Shown: positions 1-7,292, numbered from the stretch's first letter. The stretch: DNA of 8,333 nt from Acidobacteriota bacterium (GCA_020200195.1 JAIVJE010000393.1:1-8333); one strand, 5' to 3'. Notes: generated by a model not told the origin, from the sequence alone. Program-made: numbers and translations.

Positions 1-257
1 GTCCCTACGCCGACCGGTCGCTGCCCAAGGATCCATTCCGGCGCATCCATTACGGCGGCACCGTGGGTGGGCCGATCAAGCGGAATACGCTGCACTACTT
101 CGCGACGTACGAGCGCGAGGACCGGGACACGTTCACCTCGAGCACGCGCACCCTGCCGTCGCGCAACTCGACCTTCTCCGCGGCCACGCTGGCGTTCCTT
201 CGCGCGGAGGCCATCGATCTGTCGAATTTCCCGGATATTCCTGCGGGCCAGACGCTG

Positions 258-283
258 CGAATCCGCCAGACGCGGCCGGAACG
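258..283 (+). other. Frameshift site 1 in the TonB-dependent receptor
   Basis: Family-like sequence (NFPDIPAGQTLRI) runs up to here in the frame beginning at position 3, and resumes as NVHKATARVDGQLGSDQL in the frame beginning at position 1. Moving between these frames needs one extra base (or two missing). The exact base cannot be placed, because the residues between are not conserved enough. The original frame stays open for about 580 more bases, but its product (Arg/Pro/Gln-rich) does not resemble the family. Confidence 0.7.
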
Positions 284-1756
284 TCCACAAGGCGACCGCG
301 CGGGTCGACGGCCAGCTCGGCTCGGATCAGCTCGTGACGATCCGATACACTATGGACCACGAGCGCGACCCGTCAGGCAAGGGCGGGACGCTGCTCGATT
401 TCAACGGCAACACCTCGTTCTTCCGCACGAATTACGTCAACGCCAACCACAAGTGGATTGTCTCGCCGAACAAACTGAACGAGCTGTACTTGCAGGTCGG
501 ACAGTCGTTCGGCGATTGGTTGGTCCACGCGCCGACGCTGAGGAATCTCAGCATCACGGGCGGGTTTACGCTGGGCGGCGCGTCGAACTTCCCACAGGGC
601 CGGACGGATTACGTGTACCAGCTCAACGACGCCTTCACCTGGACGCTGGCGGGCAGCCGCACGGGCGAGCACATCATCAAAACGGGGGCGCAACTGAAGA
701 TCTTCAAGTCGAACAGCTTCTTCGACTCGAACTTCCGCGGTACGTACACGTTCTCGAACCTCGCCGGGTTCCTGAATGGCACGCCGACACGCTTCACGCA
801 AAATCAGGGCGACAGCACGCTGGCGCGGCCGAACCAGATCTTCGGATTCTATTTCCAGGATGACTGGCGGCCGAAGCCCTCCCTCACCTTGAACCTCGGC
901 CTGCGCTACGACTTCGAGGGCGCGAAGACCGAGGCGCTGAAGGACGTGACCGGTACGGCCGGTCCGGGCATCAGCGGCGACAAGAACAATGTCTCGCCGC
1001 GCCTCGGTTTCGCCTGGGCGCCGGGCGCGTCGACGAAGCAGGTCTTTTACGGGGGGACCGGCCTCTACTACGATCAGGTGATCCTGAACATCATCGGCAA
1101 CGCGCGCTTCACGCCGCCGAAGATATTAGGCGTGCAGATTGACAATCCGTCCTGGCCCGACCCGTTCGCTGGCGGCACGGTCCAGATTCCGCCGCCCAGC
1201 CTCTCGATCATCGATCCCGATCTGAAGACCGGGCGTAACTGGAACTCGCAGATCGGCTACCGCCGTGAGATCCTGCAGAACCTCGGCGTGGACGTCAGCT
1301 TCGTGTACAACCGCGGGTACGATCACGTGTTCATCGTCAATACCAACGCCGGCAACCCGGGCACGGCGAGCTTCACCGGCGCGAATCCGGTCAGGCCGGA
1401 TCCGACCGCCACGAACAAGAGCTTCTACACCAACATCGGGGAAATCACCTACAAGGGTCTGCTCGTCGACGTGAAGAAGCGCTTCAGCCGCCGTTTCCAG
1501 GGGGGCGTCTCCTACACGCTCGCCAAGACGGTGGACAACTCGTTCAACTTCGTCAGTGGTGTGCAGGTCCCCGAGCGTCCCGATCTCAACCTCGGTCCTG
1601 GCTCTGACGATCGCCGGCACCGTGTCGAGGGTCACGCCGAACTGAACTTGCCGTTCGATATCCAGCTGGGCACCATCGTCGAGTTCCGGACCGAGGCGCC
1701 GCTCAACATTACGGCAGGCGGCCGCGATCTCAACGGTGATGGCATCACGGGGGACT

Positions 1757-1775
1757 GGGTGACGACTCGATCTGC
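1757..1775 (+). other. Frameshift site 2 in the TonB-dependent receptor
   Basis: The frame reading NGDGITGDWV continues into unrelated sequence and stops at 1845. The frame reading DDSICRPRTGFTQGCPG takes over here and runs to the proper C-terminus at 2123. Restoring one base near 1761-1766 would give a continuous GDWV-x-DSICRPRTGF reading. This change is opposite in sign to the one near 258-283. Confidence 0.75.
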
Positions 1776-2134
1776 AGACCGCGAACCGGCTTCACGCAGG
1801 GCTGTCCCGGTTTCAGCTACTCGCGAAACAGTGTGCGCGAGTTGACGACCGCCCAGGCCAACGCGCTACGCACGTTGTTCGGGCTGGCGCCGATCGACGC
1901 GTACGGCAACAATCCGAAGTACTTCAACGTGGACGCCACGTTGCAGAAGCGTGTGCGCATTCGCGGGCAGTCGTTCCGCGTGACGGTCGAGGCCTTCAAT
2001 CTGTTCAACATCCCGCAGCGGGATCAGCCCAGCCAGAACATCTTCGACACGTCGGATTTCGGCCTCTACAGCAGCGTGGACCAGCCGCGCGCGGTGCAGT
2101 TCACGTTCCAGTTCGACTTCTAGGCTGACCAACG

Positions 2135-3922
2135 ATGTCGTGTACGGGAGGCGGGCAGTTTCGCTGCCCGCCTTTTGTGTTCGTCATCCTCGCGTTGGCC
2201 GGGTGCGGCCGCGACGCGGGCCGACCGCCCAATCTCGTCTTGGTCACGATCGACACGCTGCGGGCGGATCGTGTTGGCTGCTATGGCGATCGTGAGGTGG
2301 CCACGCCGACCCTCGATGCGCTTTGCCGCGACGGACAGAAGCTCGATCCAGTCGCGACCCCGGCGCCGTTGACGCTCCCGGCGCACGTCAGTCTCCTCAC
2401 GGGCCTCGAGCCGCCCGAGCACGGGGTGCGCGCCAACGGCGCGTTCGTGCTGCGCGAGGAACACCACACGCTGGCGGAAATCCTGCGCGCGCGTGGCTAT
2501 CGCATCGCGGCGTTCGTCGGGGCATTTCCGCTCGAGCGCCGGTTTGGTCTGGCGCAGGGCTTCGACATCTACGACGATCGGTTCGACACCGATCCAGGGG
2601 GGTTTCACTACCGCGAACGACGCGCCGCGGCCGTGGTGGATGCGTCGGTGACCTGGTTGACGCACTCACGCGGCGACGGACCGTTCCTGCTCTGGGTGCA
2701 CCTGTACGACCCGCACGATCCGTACGCGGCGCCCGAGCCGTTCGCGTCCCGATTCGAAGACGACCCGTATCGCGGCGAGATCGCGTTCGTCGACGCGGAG
2801 CTCGGGCGCCTGTTTGGAGCGCTTCGTCAGCAGGGATGGTGGGACGACACGTGTGTCATCGTCACGGCCGATCATGGCGAGGGGCTCGGCGAGCACGGCG
2901 AAGACACGCACGGATTCTTTGTCTACGAGTCGACGACACGGGTTCCGCTGATCGTGAAAGCCGGACGACGCAGGGGCACAGACAGGCCGTTGGTGGCACG
3001 GTCGCTCGCCGACGTCATGCCGATGGCGCTGTCCCTAGTGGGTGTCGCGGATCGAGGCGTGTCACTAACCGCATCGACAGGCACGTACCTCGAATCGCAG
3101 ATGCCCCAGCTCGACTACAACTGGGCGCCGCTGTTTGCGATCCGTTCGGATCGGTGGAAGTACATCCAGGCGCCACAGCCGGAGTTGTACGACCTGCGCG
3201 CTGATCCGGGTGAGCGCAGGAATCTCGCGGCGGATCCCGCGCATGCCACAGACGTGCAGACACTGCGCCGCGAGCTTGCCCGGCTGACCGCAAGGTTCGA
3301 CACGGCGCAGACGCGCCGAGCGGGACGCGCGCCCGACAGGGAGACCGCCGAGGCACTGCGATCGCTGGGCTACGTGGCCGGCACCGCGGCCGCGCTCGAT
3401 AGGCCCGCCACCGATGATCGCAAGGACCCGAAGGAGATGATCGGATTCGCACGCGAGATCTATAGGGCGAGCGACCTGCGACCCGCGATGCTCGCCGCGA
3501 CGATACGCCGGCTCGAGTCTCTCGCACGGCGTGATCCCACCAACAACCTGATCCATCGCCGGCTCGGCACCGCCTACGAGCGAGCGGACGATCCGGGGCG
3601 GGCCGCGACCGCCTTCGACCGCGCGATGCACCTCGGGTATGTCGGACCGGAGATCGAGGCAGCGACGCTGCGCGACTACGTCGACGCCGGCATCCGCGCT
3701 GAGGATCGCGGAGATGCGCGCACGGCGGCGCGCGCCTTCGCCCGCGCCCTGGAGCTGGCACCGGCCGACCCGCACGCGCTCGAGGCGCGTGGCGCGTGGC
3801 TCGCGAAACGCCGGCGCTTCGGCGAGGCCCGTCGTGATTTCGTCGCGGCCCGCCCGACCTTCGGCGACTTCCTGAAGGTGGCGGCACCCGACGATCCGCG
3901 GCGGAAGGCCCGCGGGTATTGA
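2135..3922 (+). CDS. Sulfatase/alkaline-phosphatase-fold lipoprotein with TPR tail
   Basis: A 595-aa predicted lipoprotein hydrolase. Residues 12-24 form a short hydrophobic segment ending in the lipobox LAGC (Cys24), so it should be lipid-anchored facing the periplasm. The sulfatase fold covers about 33-400: metal-binding start NLVLVTIDTLRADR (Asp40), active-site strand APLTLPAHVSLLTG (74-90), HLYDPHDPY (189-197), TADHGEGLGEHGE (Asp246, His247) and His259, then the ELYDL C-terminal motif. The usual formylglycine motif C/S-x-P-x-R reads T80-L-P-A-H84, so a Thr nucleophile or non-sulfatase chemistry is likely, as in phosphoesterase relatives. Residues about 430-580 are Ala/Arg-rich helices resembling degenerate TPRs, probably for protein binding. 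ATG 2135 has no clear Shine-Dalgarno; GTG 2177 would leave only 9 residues before Cys24. The substrate is unknown; the receptor just upstream suggests a shared role in nutrient use. Confidence 0.88.
   Translation: MSCTGGGQFRCPPFVFVILALAGCGRDAGRPPNLVLVTIDTLRADRVGCYGDREVATPTLDALCRDGQKLDPVATPAPLTLPAHVSLLTGLEPPEHGVRANGAFVLREEHHTLAEILRARGYRIAAFVGAFPLERRFGLAQGFDIYDDRFDTDPGGFHYRERRAAAVVDASVTWLTHSRGDGPFLLWVHLYDPHDPYAAPEPFASRFEDDPYRGEIAFVDAELGRLFGALRQQGWWDDTCVIVTADHGEGLGEHGEDTHGFFVYESTTRVPLIVKAGRRRGTDRPLVARSLADVMPMALSLVGVADRGVSLTASTGTYLESQMPQLDYNWAPLFAIRSDRWKYIQAPQPELYDLRADPGERRNLAADPAHATDVQTLRRELARLTARFDTAQTRRAGRAPDRETAEALRSLGYVAGTAAALDRPATDDRKDPKEMIGFAREIYRASDLRPAMLAATIRRLESLARRDPTNNLIHRRLGTAYERADDPGRAATAFDRAMHLGYVGPEIEAATLRDYVDAGIRAEDRGDARTAARAFARALELAPADPHALEARGAWLAKRRRFGEARRDFVAARPTFGDFLKVAAPDDPRRKARGY
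2149..2181 (+). terminator. Intrinsic terminator after the TonB-dependent receptor
   Basis: A perfect 9-bp stem GGCGGGCAG (2150-2158) / CTGCCCGCC (2164-2172) encloses the 5-base loop TTTCG. An A-T pair extends the stem and the T-rich tail TTTTGTGTT (2173-2181) follows. This is a textbook rho-independent terminator 27 bases after the receptor stop. It lies within the first 16 codons of the sulfatase-like reading frame, so it may limit transcription into that gene or act as an attenuator. Confidence 0.85.
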
Positions 3923-3942
3923 GGTCGGCGGGCCTCCGATGA

Positions 3943-4035
3943 GCGCGCCGCCGCGTCGTTCAGCGCCCGGCAGATCCGGACGAGGTCTTCGATCTGAGGC
4001 TCGCGTGCGTACGGGCCATCGTGCGCGTCATCCAC
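3943..4035 (-). pseudogene. Truncated nucleotidyltransferase-like gene, N-terminal remnant
   Basis: GTG at 4035 is preceded by a perfect AAGGAGG Shine-Dalgarno (4049-4043) with 7-base spacing, the best in the window. The product begins MDDAHDGPYAREPQIEDLV and continues to RICRALNDAAAR. From memory, this resembles the start of small MNT/AbiEii-type nucleotidyltransferases, where the next residues would be a Y-V-x-I-G-G strand and then the catalytic DxD. Here sequence after residue 31 (about 3943) becomes Ser/Arg/Ala-rich with no GG or DxD, and the open frame runs antisense into the sulfatase-like gene to 3676. The catalytic part therefore seems lost through a deletion or rearrangement ending 20 bases from the sulfatase stop. 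The family call is moderate; loss of the body of the gene is well supported if that call is right. Confidence 0.5.
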
Positions 4036-4175
4036 GCGTCGGCCTCCTTGAAGCTGCTGAAGCGGTAGACACCTCTGGGTACAACGGCTCCGGTGGCGCG
4101 CACCGCGGCCAGCGTGCGTTGAAGAGCGCCCGGATTGCCGCCGTCGACACGGCGCCGCCCGACGGTCTTAATCAT
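3960..4175 (-). CDS. Small protein partnered with a nucleotidyltransferase-like gene
   Basis: A 71-aa basic protein starting MIKTVGRRRVDGGNPGALQR. It has a central block GVYRFSSFKEADAWMTR (residues 35-51) and an MARTHASLRSKTS tail. From memory, proteins with this VYRF-x-SF-x-EADAWM block occur just upstream of, and overlapping, small nucleotidyltransferase genes in Acidobacteriota and other soil bacteria; the arrangement suggests a toxin-antitoxin or regulatory pair, but the role is not established. Met at 4175 is chosen because the conserved-looking sequence starts there and a TACAAT hexamer sits 7 bases upstream. A longer frame to 4259 adds unconvincing residues and would run through that hexamer. 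The gene overlaps the next gene's start by 76 bases. It looks intact although its partner is truncated. Confidence 0.6.
   Translation of the reverse strand: MIKTVGRRRVDGGNPGALQRTLAAVRATGAVVPRGVYRFSSFKEADAWMTRTMARTHASLRSKTSSGSAGR
4043..4049 (-). promoter_or_regulatory. Perfect Shine-Dalgarno for the truncated gene
   Basis: AAGGAGG on the minus strand lies 7 bases before GTG 4035. It is embedded in codons for F-K-E-A of the upstream 71-aa gene. It decides the start of the downstream gene and indicates translational coupling of the overlapping pair. Confidence 0.7.
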
Positions 4176-4182
4176 CAGGGTG

Positions 4183-4188
4183 ATTGTA
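4183..4188 (-). promoter_or_regulatory. Putative -10 element TACAAT for the small gene
   Basis: TACAAT on the minus strand (5 of 6 matches to TATAAT) ends 7 bases before ATG 4175. Transcription would begin at or next to the A of the start codon, giving a leaderless mRNA, and no Shine-Dalgarno is visible. No good -35 is evident at 16-18 bases. Confidence 0.45.
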
Positions 4189-4233
4189 CACGCGCCCGGA
4201 ACAGCAAACGGGTTGCCGGCTGTCGCCCGAGGG

Positions 4234-4266
4234 AAAAACCCCGTAGAGTCCGAACACAAGGCGGGG
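4234..4266 (-). terminator. Weak candidate terminator after the PqiA-like gene
   Basis: On the minus strand, CCCCG (4266-4262) pairs with CGGGG (4243-4239) across an 18-base loop and is followed directly by TTTTT (4238-4234). The position, about 60 bases past the PqiA-like stop, fits. The stem is short and the loop long, so this is only a candidate. Confidence 0.3.
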
Positions 4267-4326
4267 AGGCCGTATGATCGACCCGCTCGTTGTCCTCAGG
4301 AACGAATGAGTCTGTCCCGTCTCCCA

Positions 4327-5067
4327 TCACGTCGATAGTGGACTCGACGCCGGCTCTGCAACCAGACGGCCGGTGAACTGCTGCGACGCCAGGGAGAAGA
4401 GACAGTACGCGGCAAACCAGTAGAAGCCCGCACCGAAGTCTGCCGTAAAGGCAATCAGCGGCGGCTCCGCATTCGGGCCGGCGACGGGTGCCGTGCTCGC
4501 TTGTGCGGCCAGATACGCGATCAGCAGCGCGACGACGAACACGTCGGCCATCGACCACTTGGCAATCGACTCCACGAACGCCAGCGTGCGCAGACGCCGG
4601 CGCGTGTCGGCCATGAACATCGCCCAGGCAACCAGCACGGCTTTGGCCAGCGGAACGACGACGCTGAACAGCAGGATGAGCGTGGCGGGAACCGGGCTCC
4701 CCACCTCATACAGTCGCTGCACGGACCCGACAATGCTGCGGGTCTGCTCGTACACCTCGACTTCGGCCACGCTCTTCTGCAGCGATGCCGTGATCTGCGG
4801 GGTCAGCCTTTCGATGACGACCTTCCGAAGATCGGTTCCGGTCGCATCCAGCACGGCGACCATTGACGGGTTCATCATCGATTTGAGGACCGCGATCGTC
4901 TCATCGCTCAGTCCCCGCTCGAGCATCATCGGCGCGACGTACGCGACACCTTCACGCGTCAGCACGCCGCGGATGCTCAGCACCGGCGCAAACAGGCCAG
5001 GGATGAGCAGGCAGATGGACAGCGCCAACAGGCTGAGTGCGACGAGGCGGTTGGTGTTGGAGGTCAT
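4327..5067 (-). CDS. PqiA/LetA-family inner-membrane protein, single domain
   Basis: A 246-aa integral membrane protein with four predicted helices: residues 8-30, 126-150, 172-192 and 209-230. The second helix (ILLFSVVVPLAKAVLVAWAMF) and the third (AKWSMADVFVVALLIAYL) match the diagnostic core of the paraquat-inducible protein A domain. PqiA/LetA proteins sit in the inner membrane and work with MCE proteins (PqiB/LetB) in lipid traffic across the envelope. Unlike E. coli PqiA, this protein has one domain, lacks N-terminal CxxC zinc motifs, and carries a charged extracytoplasmic segment of about 95 residues (31-125) after the first helix. No MCE gene is adjacent. ATG 5067 begins a good membrane anchor; a TAGAAT hexamer lies 18 bases upstream and no Shine-Dalgarno is seen. 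The family is fairly certain; the lipid role here is inferred. Confidence 0.8.
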   Translation of the reverse strand: MTSNTNRLVALSLLALSICLLIPGLFAPVLSIRGVLTREGVAYVAPMMLERGLSDETIAVLKSMMNPSMVAVLDATGTDLRKVVIERLTPQITASLQKSVAEVEVYEQTRSIVGSVQRLYEVGSPVPATLILLFSVVVPLAKAVLVAWAMFMADTRRRLRTLAFVESIAKWSMADVFVVALLIAYLAAQASTAPVAGPNAEPPLIAFTADFGAGFYWFAAYCLFSLASQQFTGRLVAEPASSPLST

Positions 5068-5085
5068 ACCGAAATCAGCGCAGGC

Positions 5086-5091
5086 ATTCTA
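5086..5091 (-). promoter_or_regulatory. Putative -10 element TAGAAT for the PqiA-like gene
   Basis: TAGAAT on the minus strand lies 18 bases before ATG 5067, which predicts a leader of roughly 11 bases. No clear -35 is seen at the standard spacing. It resembles the TACAAT hexamers before two other genes in the window. Confidence 0.4.
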
Positions 5092-5441
5092 ACAGGATGC
5101 TCCGCAGTCGCTGCTGATCGCCGGAGAACCGAGGCCCGCACTCTGGCCCAACGGAAGACGAAAGCCGGCATGCTCCCGCCGCCGATCTGGTCCGCAAAAA
5201 GAATTCATTCGCGTGCGTCAGGTCTGCGCTCGGGTGACGGCACGATGCGAACTCGCACGATGAGCGTCAGGAGAAAAAACGCGCTGGAAGGGTTCCGGCT
5301 GCGTCGGTCCCGAGTACGCTATCAGCGAGCGGCCAACCCGTGCGATGACCAGTCGGCTCACCGGCGGTGGGCCAGACTAACTGTCTTCACATTCCTGTCG
5401 GCACAAAGGAAAGTTCCAGATTTTCCGACGAGCCGCTGGCG

Positions 5442-5447
5442 TACAAT
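5442..5447 (+). promoter_or_regulatory. Putative -10 element TACAAT for the ABC exporter
   Basis: TACAAT in the context GGCGTACAATTG lies 27 bases before ATG 5475, predicting a leader of about 20 bases. A poor -35 candidate, GATTTT (5419-5424), is at 17-base spacing. The position argues for ATG 5475 as the start, since the upstream in-frame start at 5367 would precede the promoter. Confidence 0.45.
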
Positions 5448-5474
5448 TGCCGCGCCGCGACAGGCCTCCGCAGC

Positions 5475-7292
5475 ATGCAAGCCAGTCTTACCACTACAAC
5501 CAAAGGCCGCGCCCGCAGGGTCAGAAAAAACCTGAGGCAGGGGATGGCGCTTGCCTGGGCCGCCTCGCCGCGATCGCTGATCCGCTACACGGTGCTGGGT
5601 ATCGTCAGCGCAACGATGCCTCCAATCGCCGTTTTCCTCGGGGCGAGTCTCGTCAATCGCATCGCCGACGCCCGCGTCAACGCGCTTCAGTTCTCGGACA
5701 TGCTACCCATTCTAATCGGCCTGTGGATTGCCGCCGGCGTACAGCGGGCCGTGGGCGCGTACATGGGTTACGGCAGAAATCTGTTCGTCCGGCGCGTGCA
5801 ACTGGAAGCCGAACGGCGCTTGTTGACCCAGGCGTCGAAGCTCGACATCGGGCACTTCGACAACTCCGACTGGCACGATCGTCTCGCACGCGCCAAGCGG
5901 GACGTTTCGTGGAGACCCGGGGACCTGACCTGGTCGGTTCTGGGGCTGTCGGGCAACGTTGTCACCATCGTGCTGATGGCGTCGCTGCTGGCGAGCCTTC
6001 ACTACGTGCTGGTCCTCCTCGCGCTGGCGGCTGCGGTGCTTTCGCTGGCGCTCGAGCGTCGCGTGACCTCGCGCCTCTACGAGTTTTTCTACAAAGAGAC
6101 GCCGGAAGAGCGAGAACGCGAATACCTGGGCGATCTGCTCGTCCAGCCGAGGAGCACCAAGGAAATCAGAGCCTACGTACTCGCCGACTACCTGCTGGGA
6201 AGGCATCGGAACCTGTCCGAGGATCTGTTCAAACAACGGGAGCAGATGTATCGGTCGGGCACTCGCACGTCGATGCTGACCGGGCTCGTGAGCGGAACTA
6301 CCCTCGCGCTCGCATATGTATTTGTCGCAGTTCGAGGCGCCGAAGGCTCGATTGACCCGGGGGGCGTCGTCCTGGTGATAGGTGCATTTACATCGGTCGC
6401 CGGAACGCTGGGCCAGATTTCGAGCACGTTCGTCGCCGTCGATCAGCACACCACATTCCTGGATGACTACTTTTCGTTTCTGGCTATCGAACCGCTGGTG
6501 CCCGCCCCGGCCGACCCTCGCGCGATACCGAGCGGTCCGATCGACGGCATCGACTTCGACGATGTGACGTTCTCGTACCCCGGTGGAACCGAGCCGGCTA
6601 TCGTAGGGTTGCGCCTGCACATACGGAGCGGTGAATTGATCGCGCTTGTCGGTGAGAACGGGGCCGGGAAAAGCACGCTGGTAAAGCTGCTCCTCCGTTT
6701 TTACGACGTCGATCGAGGGTCGATCCGCGTCGGCGGCGTTGACCTGAAGCACGTGGATCCCGAAGCGCTGCGCAGCCGGATAGGCGTACTGTTTCAGGAC
6801 TACGCGAATTACGAATTGACGATCCGCGAGAACGTCGTGATCGGCCGGCCGAACGGTCCCAAGGATGACGAGCGTGTGCTAGAGGCTTTGCGGCGATCGC
6901 GCAGCGAATGGCTCGTGAAAAAGATGCCGAAGGGTCTCGATTCAAGAGTTGGGAGAATGTTCGAGGGCGGACACGACCTCTCCGGTGGCGAGTGGCAGCG
7001 CCTCGCGCTGGCGCGCATCATGTACCGGGACGCCGACATCTGGATTCTCGACGAGCCGACATCTTCGCTCGACCCGGAGGCGGAGGCGGGGATTTTCGCG
7101 GAGCTCAAAGAGAATCTCAGGGGGCGTATCGGTATCGTGATATCGCACCGATTCTCGACCGTCCGCATCGCGGACCGGATCGCGGTAATCGCCGATGGAC
7201 GCGTGACCGAGCTGGGCACGCACGACGAGCTGCTGCGGGCTGACGGCCGCTACGCCCAGCTCTTCGAGCTGCAGGCCGCGGGATATCGCTGA
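5475..7292 (+). CDS. ABC exporter half-transporter (fused membrane and ATPase domains)
   Basis: A 605-aa type IV-fold ABC exporter (MsbA/peptide-exporter type) that should act as a homodimer or heterodimer in the inner membrane. Six helices are expected near 36-60, 76-96, 154-174, 176-194, 266-286 and 296-318, with the coupling-loop region DIGHFDNSDWHDRLARAKRD at 124-143. The nucleotide-binding domain is complete: A-loop Tyr368, Walker A GENGAGKST (393-401), Q-loop Gln441, signature LSGGE (502-506), Walker B WILDEP with Asp526 and catalytic Glu527, D-loop SSLD, and H-loop His558. It should therefore be active. No C39 peptidase domain is present. Substrate is not evident: no lanthipeptide, lasso or bacteriocin gene is adjacent, so peptide, lipid or drug export are all possible. 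ATG 5475 is preferred over 5367; the extra 36 residues of the longer form look non-coding. Confidence 0.93.
   Translation: MQASLTTTTKGRARRVRKNLRQGMALAWAASPRSLIRYTVLGIVSATMPPIAVFLGASLVNRIADARVNALQFSDMLPILIGLWIAAGVQRAVGAYMGYGRNLFVRRVQLEAERRLLTQASKLDIGHFDNSDWHDRLARAKRDVSWRPGDLTWSVLGLSGNVVTIVLMASLLASLHYVLVLLALAAAVLSLALERRVTSRLYEFFYKETPEEREREYLGDLLVQPRSTKEIRAYVLADYLLGRHRNLSEDLFKQREQMYRSGTRTSMLTGLVSGTTLALAYVFVAVRGAEGSIDPGGVVLVIGAFTSVAGTLGQISSTFVAVDQHTTFLDDYFSFLAIEPLVPAPADPRAIPSGPIDGIDFDDVTFSYPGGTEPAIVGLRLHIRSGELIALVGENGAGKSTLVKLLLRFYDVDRGSIRVGGVDLKHVDPEALRSRIGVLFQDYANYELTIRENVVIGRPNGPKDDERVLEALRRSRSEWLVKKMPKGLDSRVGRMFEGGHDLSGGEWQRLALARIMYRDADIWILDEPTSSLDPEAEAGIFAELKENLRGRIGIVISHRFSTVRIADRIAVIADGRVTELGTHDELLRADGRYAQLFELQAAGYR

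Larger units (their letters stand above)
1..2123 (+). pseudogene. TonB-dependent receptor, Oar-like, C-terminal part, two frameshifts
   Basis: Outer-membrane beta-barrel receptor that would import a large or scarce substrate using TonB energy. The signal peptide, carboxypeptidase-like regulatory domain and most of the plug lie before the window. Three frames must be joined: codons from position 3 carry the GGTVGGPIKRNTLHYFATYE block typical of the plug-to-barrel passage; from about 283 to about 1760 another frame carries barrel sequence, including FYFQDDWRPKPSLTLNLGLRYDF near 846-920 in shortened form FQDDWRPKPSLTLNLGLRYD; then the first frame returns through SVRELTTAQANALRTLFG and ends in FTFQFDF with the terminal Phe of outer-membrane barrels. 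The two shifts are opposite (about one extra base, then one missing base), so the rest of the protein is intact. This may be a recent pseudogene or assembly error; the sequence alone cannot decide. The family is clear, the substrate unknown. The gene ends 11 bases before the sulfatase-like gene. Confidence 0.85.
5068..5474. other. Divergent intergenic region between PqiA-like gene and ABC exporter
   Basis: 407 bases separate two divergent starts. Each end holds a -10-like hexamer (5086-5091 minus, 5442-5447 plus). The middle has AT-richer patches (for example around 5195-5210 and 5272-5280) but no tRNA, clear hairpin terminator or convincing reading frame. One frame opening at 5170 stays open into the exporter gene, but its Arg-rich product resembles no family I know. 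The region may hold regulatory sites or decayed sequence. Confidence 0.5.

Noticed and set aside
63..863. Long open frame across the receptor start
   Set aside because: Only the part up to about 283 is real; beyond that it is the receptor gene read out of frame and gives Arg/Gln/Pro-rich sequence.
2323..3204. 293-aa plus-strand frame inside the sulfatase-like gene
   Set aside because: Arg-rich shadow of the true frame, with no family motifs.
3015..3887. 290-aa minus-strand frame antisense to the sulfatase-like gene
   Set aside because: Arg/Ser/Pro-rich product typical of antisense frames in high-GC DNA.
5367..5474. N-terminal extension of the ABC exporter from ATG 5367
   Set aside because: The 36 extra residues look non-coding and include the TACAAT hexamer; ATG 5475 begins a plausible basic N-terminus.
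5068..5474. Possible tRNA or small RNA in the largest intergenic gap
   Set aside because: No T-loop GTTCRA pattern, acceptor pairing or strong hairpin could be found by eye.
5170..5535. 121-aa plus-strand frame in the divergent region
   Set aside because: Arg/Ser-rich, overlaps the exporter start in another frame, and has no recognisable motif.
5712..6752. 346-aa minus-strand frame antisense to the ABC exporter
   Set aside because: It mirrors the exporter codons; the sense frame has every ATPase motif and the antisense product resembles nothing.
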